Source: Pseudaeromonas sp041441555 (GTDB lineage: Bacteria > Pseudomonadota > Gammaproteobacteria > Enterobacterales > Aeromonadaceae). Taken from it: a stretch of DNA of 64,000 bases. How positions within the stretch are numbered: the first letter of the stretch is position 1; the number at the start of each line of letters is the position of its first letter. The notes under the pieces are model-generated. The model worked only from the letters and a program-made list of their open reading frames with translations. It did not search any database and had not been told where the DNA came from. The translations under genes and the position numbers were made by a program. Location: positions 14,574 through 78,573 of the forward strand of contig JASDSW010000039.1 in assembly GCA_041441555.1 (NCBI GenBank), given 5' to 3'. Positions 59,693-64,000 of the stretch are shown in pieces.

Positions 59693-61114
59693 ATGAACAG
59701 CGCCATTGCCGAAGCGATCCAACAAAGCGGTAGCATCGAAGAGTATCTGCACCAACAACAGCACAAGAGTCTGCTGCGTTTTTTGACCTGCGGCAGCGTC
59801 GATGACGGCAAGAGCACCCTGATTGGCCGCCTGCTGCATGACTCCCGCCAGGTCTATGAAGATCAGTTACAGAGCCTGCACTCCGACAGTCAGAAGGTGG
59901 GAACCCGGGGTGAGAAGCTGGATTTCGCCCTGCTGGTCGATGGCCTGCAGGCTGAGCGGGAGCAAGGCATCACCATCGATGTCGCCTATCGCTACTTCTC
60001 CACCACCAAGCGCAAGTTCATCATCGCCGATACACCGGGCCATGAGCAGTACACCCGCAACATGGCGACCGGTGCCTCGACCTGTGACCTGGCGATCATC
60101 CTGATCGATGCCCGTAAGGGGGTGCTGGAGCAGACCCGCCGTCACAGCTTCATCGCCAGCCTGCTGGGGATCCGTCAGTTCATTGTGGCTATCAACAAGA
60201 TGGATCTGGTGGATTTTGATGAGGCAACCTACCGCCGTATCGAGGCCGATTATCTGGCTTTTGCTGCCGCATTGCCGACCACGGATATCAAGGTAGTGCC
60301 GCTGTCGGCGGTCGATGGGGATAATCTGGTGACTCTGAGCGATCGCTCCCCCTGGTATCAAGGCGAACCGTTGCTGACCCTGCTGGAAAATGCCGAAGTC
60401 GGTGCCCATAACAATGAGCTGCCTGCGCGTCTGCCGGTACAACTGGTCAGCCGTCCGGATCTCAACTTCCGCGGCTATATGGGCACGCTCGCCGCTGGCA
60501 CCCTGCGTCCGGGGGATGTCCTGAAGGTGTTGCCTTCCGGCAAGCAGAGTGTGGTCGAGCGTATCGTCACCTTTGATGGCGACTTGGCGCAGGCTCAGGC
60601 CGGGCAGGCCATTACCGTCACCTTAAAGGACGAGATCGACATCAGCCGGGGCGATCTGCTGGTAGCGCCCGAGGCGCCGACTCAGGTCAGCAAGCGCTTG
60701 CTGGCTCATCTGGTGTGGATGGCTGAGGCACCGCTCACCACGGGGCGTCTGTATGACATCAAGTTGGCGACCAAGAAGACTCAAGGCCAGTTCTCGGCTA
60801 TTCGTCATCGCATCGATGTGAACAGCCTCGAGCAGCATGACGCCACCGAGCTCAAGCTCAACGAGATTGGTCTGGTGGAGTTGGAGCTAACCAGTGCGGT
60901 GGGCGTTGACCCTTATACGCAAGTGCGGGATACCGGCAGCTTCATCGTCATCGATCGCCTGAGCAATGTCACCATAGGGGCCGGCATGGTGGTGGAAGCC
61001 CTGGCCGACCAGGTGGAGAGCAAGCATGAGTTCAGCGAGTTCGAGCTGGAATTCAATGCCCTGGTGCGCAAGCACTTCCCCCATTGGCAGGCGCTGGATA
61101 TCAGCCAGCTGTAA
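59693..61114 (+). CDS. cysN: Sulfate adenylyltransferase subunit 1
   Basis: GTPase subunit of ATP sulfurylase, 473 aa, that drives the reaction by GTP hydrolysis. EF-Tu-like motifs are all present: G1 GSVDDGKS (residues 34-41), G3 DTPGHEQY, G4 NKMDLVD. It is not fused to CysC, which is a separate gene downstream. Confidence 0.97.
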   Translation: MNSAIAEAIQQSGSIEEYLHQQQHKSLLRFLTCGSVDDGKSTLIGRLLHDSRQVYEDQLQSLHSDSQKVGTRGEKLDFALLVDGLQAEREQGITIDVAYRYFSTTKRKFIIADTPGHEQYTRNMATGASTCDLAIILIDARKGVLEQTRRHSFIASLLGIRQFIVAINKMDLVDFDEATYRRIEADYLAFAAALPTTDIKVVPLSAVDGDNLVTLSDRSPWYQGEPLLTLLENAEVGAHNNELPARLPVQLVSRPDLNFRGYMGTLAAGTLRPGDVLKVLPSGKQSVVERIVTFDGDLAQAQAGQAITVTLKDEIDISRGDLLVAPEAPTQVSKRLLAHLVWMAEAPLTTGRLYDIKLATKKTQGQFSAIRHRIDVNSLEQHDATELKLNEIGLVELELTSAVGVDPYTQVRDTGSFIVIDRLSNVTIGAGMVVEALADQVESKHEFSEFELEFNALVRKHFPHWQALDISQL

Positions 61115-61140
61115 TGAGGCGGGTTAGTTAAAGAGGTTCT

Positions 61141-61788
61141 ATGGATAAGCAAGTAACGACAGACAACCCAGTGACAACGGAGAACATTGTCTGGCATCAG
61201 CACCATATCGACAAGGCGGCTCGCTCCGCCCAGAAGGGACATAAGCCGGCCCTGCTCTGGTTTACCGGCCTCTCGGGCTCTGGCAAATCGACGCTGGCGG
61301 GCGCTCTGGAAGCCGAACTCATACAACGGGGTATTCATACCTATTTGCTGGATGGCGATAACGTGCGCCACGGTCTGTGCTCGGATCTGGGCTTTGCTAC
61401 CGCCGATCGGCAGGAGAATCTGCGCCGGGTCGGCGAGGTAGCCAAGCTGATGGTGGATGCAGGCTTAGTGGTGCTGGCGGCGTTCGTCTCGCCTTACCGC
61501 GCCGAACGGGCGGCTATCAGGGCCCGGTTGCCGGAAGGGGAGTTTATCGAGGTGTTTGTGGATACCCCCTTGAGTGAATGTGAGCAACGGGATCCCAAGG
61601 GGCTCTACAAGAAGGCGCGGGCTGGGGAAATCAAACATTTCACCGGCATCGACGATCCCTATGAAGCGCCCGAGCAGGCGGAAATTCACCTGCAGAACCA
61701 CGGTCAGGCGGTCGGACGGGTCCTGAATTCGCTGCTGACTCAGCTGGAGGCATTGGGCGTGATCCCTCGCGCTGATGTTGTTGATTGA
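61141..61788 (+). CDS. cysC: Adenylylsulfate kinase
   Basis: Phosphorylates APS to PAPS. The 215-aa protein has the P-loop GLSGSGKST at residues 43-51, DGDNVRHGLCSDLGF, FVSPYRAERA and the lid KGLYKKARAGEIKHFTGIDDPYE, split here for reference to residues about 155-180. It lies 26 bases after cysN and is probably last in the cysG-D-N-C run. Confidence 0.97.
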   Translation: MDKQVTTDNPVTTENIVWHQHHIDKAARSAQKGHKPALLWFTGLSGSGKSTLAGALEAELIQRGIHTYLLDGDNVRHGLCSDLGFATADRQENLRRVGEVAKLMVDAGLVVLAAFVSPYRAERAAIRARLPEGEFIEVFVDTPLSECEQRDPKGLYKKARAGEIKHFTGIDDPYEAPEQAEIHLQNHGQAVGRVLNSLLTQLEALGVIPRADVVD

Positions 61789-61989
61789 GCATGCGTTTTT
61801 CTCGTTAATCCGATCTGTCTGGCCCTTGGGTGGCGAGCCGGCTTGTCATTTCGTTGCCCCATGACCGAAGTCCCGGGTCTAAACTTCCTATACTGATGCA
61901 GGAGTTGCGGCGCAAAAGTTGGGGCGATGCTCGACGAGTTCAATGCCACAATGGACAGGGTCTGCGGGCCACATCGACGGGAGGGCTGG

Positions 61990-62340
61990 ATGTCACTGAT
62001 ATGGGTTTATGGCACCCTGCGACGGGGGGAAATCAATCATGCGCTGATCCAGGAGTGTGCCTATCTGGGTCAGTGGTGGAGTCCACCACGTTTCTATCTC
62101 ATCGATCTGGGTGAATACCCGGGCATCATTGCCGGTCAGCAGTCGGTGCTGGGCGAGATCTACGTAGCCGATGGTGCCACCCTCGCCAGACTGGACGCGC
62201 TGGAAGAGGTTCCGCACGAGTTTACGCGAGAGATGATGCTGACCCCGTGGGGCGAGGCCTGTTACTACCACTACCGCATGGAGTGTCGCGGACTCGCTGC
62301 CATCGCCTCCGGCGACTGGCGCTGCCGTTTCGTTTGCTAG
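61990..62340 (+). CDS. Gamma-glutamylcyclotransferase-like protein (YtfP family)
   Basis: A 116-aa small beta-barrel protein with the family entry motif VYGTLRRGEINHAL and a catalytic Glu candidate in LDALEEVP. Relatives act on gamma-glutamyl-amine bonds; no substrate can be given. I chose the ATG at 61990 (after GGAGGG) over the in-frame start at 61927, which adds 21 residues without family support. Confidence 0.85.
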   Translation: MSLIWVYGTLRRGEINHALIQECAYLGQWWSPPRFYLIDLGEYPGIIAGQQSVLGEIYVADGATLARLDALEEVPHEFTREMMLTPWGEACYYHYRMECRGLAAIASGDWRCRFVC

Positions 62341-62424
62341 CTAGCCACTCCTCTTGATGTAAACGCACCGCCTTAGCGCAATGTGTTTCACGGAAGGAAA
62401 AGGCAGGGGCATTCCCTTTCGTCA

Positions 62425-62486
62425 ACACGCCGTAAACCCATCCTTGGGGGCTCGATGGCGGCATCCTTGCCGCCAACGGTTGACTC
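62425..62486 (-). repeat. Dispersed 62-bp intergenic repeat, copy B
   Basis: Read on the minus strand, it aligns base for base with copy A at 44769-44830. The stem is TGGCGGC/GCCGCCA in place of AGGCATC/GATGCCT, so three pairs differ yet all remain paired. It starts 73 bases after the stop of the GH114-like gene on the same strand. Confidence 0.75.
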
Positions 62487-62559
62487 CATGGAACACACCC
62501 TGCCTTATTTGATCAGCATTACCGGCGTTTCTTGGATTATCTGTGCGCGGACGAGGCGG

Positions 62560-63423
62560 CTAAAAACAGCGCAGGCGGACCGTGCCATCCAACGTCGGTG
62601 TCAGCACCTGAGTCTGCAAGCCGAGTTGCTCCGCCTCATCACAGAGTTGTTGCTGGCTCTGCGAATCCACCATGAAACGCTCATCGTATTCGATATTCAA
62701 TACTGGCTTGCCGGCCTGCACAAAGGGGGTCAGTAGCTGGCACTCCTGATAGGCATGGCACTGCTCGTTGATCGCCAGATCGAAGCTGGAGACCAGCGCC
62801 GGGATCTGCAGCAGATCGTTTTTCAGCGCTATGGTCAGCCCCAGAGCGTGAGCTTCCCGGGCGAGAAAGCGGTTGTAATCGAGCTGATCGGCGGCGCTGA
62901 GCGCAAAACCACTATTTTGCAGATAGCCATCGACGTTATCCGGATCGACGCCATCACACCCCTTGTCGTGAGCCAGTTGCAGGCGGGATCGCATCAATTC
63001 GCGGACCTCGCCGGCGCGAATATCCAGCCAGAGCTCGCCGGGCCAACCGGCTAACGGTGCCCCCAGAACCTCGGACGGCAAGCGGCTGGCATCCGGGCGC
63101 CACTCTTCCAGACTGCCCGCCGAGAAGTAGCAGAGCAACTTGCGGTGTTGGGAATGCAGGGTCGCGATGGTCTGCGCCGAGGTATCAAACAGATCCAGCT
63201 CATACAGGCTGGCCGCTATCGCCAGTTGTGGGGCTCCTTGCAACTGCAACTGCCAGCTGACATCAGGTGGCGGTTGGTAATGGGGCGTGTCGGAGTCGTC
63301 TTCCGGATCTTCGGCCGGATGGTCACCGACCGAAACGCTGACTCGGCAGCCGACCAGGCTCAAGCTCAGCAGCAGAGTCCATCCGACCATCCAGCGATGG
63401 TACCAGGGGTGAGCAACAGTCAT
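62560..63423 (-). CDS. GH114-like lipoprotein (endo-alpha-1,4-polygalactosaminidase family)
   Basis: A 287-aa lipoprotein with signal peptide and lipobox LVGC (Cys about residue 26), then an Asp/Pro/Glu-rich linker. The TIM-barrel domain shows KLLCYFSAGSLEEWRPD, WLDIR, KGCDGVDPDNVDGY with the catalytic Asp candidates, ALKND and INEQC. These match GH114/TM1410-type proteins, active on galactosamine-rich exopolysaccharide in characterised cases. Substrate here is an inference. A repeat element lies 73 bases downstream. Confidence 0.85.
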   Translation of the reverse strand: MTVAHPWYHRWMVGWTLLLSLSLVGCRVSVSVGDHPAEDPEDDSDTPHYQPPPDVSWQLQLQGAPQLAIAASLYELDLFDTSAQTIATLHSQHRKLLCYFSAGSLEEWRPDASRLPSEVLGAPLAGWPGELWLDIRAGEVRELMRSRLQLAHDKGCDGVDPDNVDGYLQNSGFALSAADQLDYNRFLAREAHALGLTIALKNDLLQIPALVSSFDLAINEQCHAYQECQLLTPFVQAGKPVLNIEYDERFMVDSQSQQQLCDEAEQLGLQTQVLTPTLDGTVRLRCF

Positions 63424-63528
63424 GGCATGACTCCGTAGCGAAAACTCTCTTTTTTAGCATACCGTCCTCTTGGCCATCGGGATGGAATCCGGAGTCCATA
63501 AGCTAAAAAAATTTGCGGGCTGCAACGA

Positions 63529-63554
63529 AAACGCCACGCGGTGGCGTGGCGTTT
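63529..63554 (-). terminator. Terminator after ppa
   Basis: AAACGCCACGC-CACC-GCGTGGCGTTT on the minus strand is a perfect 11-bp stem ending in T. It lies 38 bases after the ppa stop. Confidence 0.82.
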
Positions 63555-63591
63555 AATCGGCGAGCCTGTCTTCAGGGACAGGCTTAGCGAA

Positions 63592-64000
63592 TTACTTGCT
63601 TTGGTTGTAGCGAACCACAGAGGCTTCGATCTCGGCGATGGCGTCGGCCTTGTCGCCCCAGCCTTCCACCTTGACCCACTTGCCGGCTTCCAGCTCTTTG
63701 TAACGCTCGAAGAAGTGCTTGATCTGGCCACGCAGCAGTTCCGGGATGTCGTTGACGTCCTGGATATGGTCGTATTGTTTGGTCAGCTTGGAGTGCGGTA
63801 CGGCAACCAGCTTGGCATCTTGACCCGCTTCGTCGCTCATCTTCAGCACGCCCACCGGGCGGCAGCGGATGACGGAGCCCGGGATCAGCGGGTAGGGAGT
63901 CGGAACCAGCACATCAACCGGATCCCCGTCCAGCGACAGGGTATTGTTGATGTAGCCGTAGTTGCACGGATAGAACATCGGAGTCGCCATGAAACGGTCA
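63592..64000 (-). CDS. ppa: Inorganic pyrophosphatase, N-terminal part cut by window
   Basis: Family I soluble pyrophosphatase that hydrolyses pyrophosphate to two phosphates. About 136 codons are present; the start lies beyond 64000. The sequence enters at DRFMATPMFYPCNYGYIN and includes the signature DGDPVDVLV with three metal-binding Asp residues, then VLKMSDEAGQDAKLVAV. The internal ATG at 63990 is not the start, because the frame continues upstream to the window edge. Confidence 0.97.
   Translation of the reverse strand, partial: DRFMATPMFYPCNYGYINNTLSLDGDPVDVLVPTPYPLIPGSVIRCRPVGVLKMSDEAGQDAKLVAVPHSKLTKQYDHIQDVNDIPELLRGQIKHFFERYKELEAGKWVKVEGWGDKADAIAEIEASVVRYNQSK

Overview
The window is ordinary chromosome from a gammaproteobacterium, most likely Aeromonas or a close relative. 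The evidence is gene order: mrcA divergent from the type IV pilus genes pilMNOPQ (tapMNOPQ in Aeromonas), then aroK-aroB-damX-dam-rpe-gph-trpS; a complete Na+-translocating NADH:quinone reductase operon next to bolA; crp beside yheU; and a cysG-cysD-cysN-cysC sulfate assimilation block. Genes are dense, intergenic gaps are short and many genes are followed by clear Rho-independent hairpins. I see no rRNA, tRNA, insertion sequence, prophage or CRISPR array. Both ends are cut inside genes: the C-terminal end of mrcA on the left and the N-terminal end of ppa on the right.

Layout. 1-7.3 kb: mrcA (-) and pilMNOPQ (+). 7.3-14.1 kb: aroK, aroB, damX, dam, rpe, gph and trpS (+). 14.1-18.7 kb: a small unknown protein and a two-gene RND efflux pump. 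18.7-26.1 kb: marC family (-), pabA, pyrC, argD/astC, a MocR-type regulator (-) facing a beta-hydroxyacid dehydrogenase, and a HAD hydrolase. 26.2-31.6 kb: crp and yheU (-), a second MocR-type regulator (-) facing two LysE-family exporters, and an acyltransferase. 31.8-36.6 kb: tsx-like porin (-), ampG (+), and an rlmG-yajG-ppiA operon (-). 36.8-44.7 kb: bolA, nqrABCDEF, nqrM, apbE. 45-55.6 kb: the least conventional part, with a MalT-like LuxR regulator whose ATP site is eroded, an orphan protein-kinase-fold protein, a MipA/OmpV protein, an MltF-like lytic transglycosylase, a chemotaxis receptor, a secreted alpha/alpha-barrel protein and a third LysE-type exporter. 55.6-64 kb: nfeD-qmcA (-), cysG-D-N-C, a gamma-glutamylcyclotransferase-like gene, a GH114-like lipoprotein (-) and ppa (-).

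How the genes fit together. The pil block builds the inner-membrane alignment complex and secretin of a type IV pilus. AroK and AroB make chorismate precursors, which PabA uses in folate synthesis. NqrA-F form a sodium pump; ApbE attaches FMN to NqrB and NqrC, and NqrM helps mature the iron centre. CysG makes siroheme for sulfite reductase, while CysDNC activate sulfate. MrcA, AmpG and the MltF-like enzyme act on peptidoglycan synthesis and recycling.

I found no clearly new multi-gene system. The best leads are: a 62-bp intergenic repeat present twice, on opposite strands, with three compensatory base-pair changes in one stem and almost the same distance from the upstream stop codon; inverted repeats over the start codons of both MocR regulators; a tandem pair of ArgR-like boxes before argD/astC; and the eroded regulator next to the kinase-fold protein.
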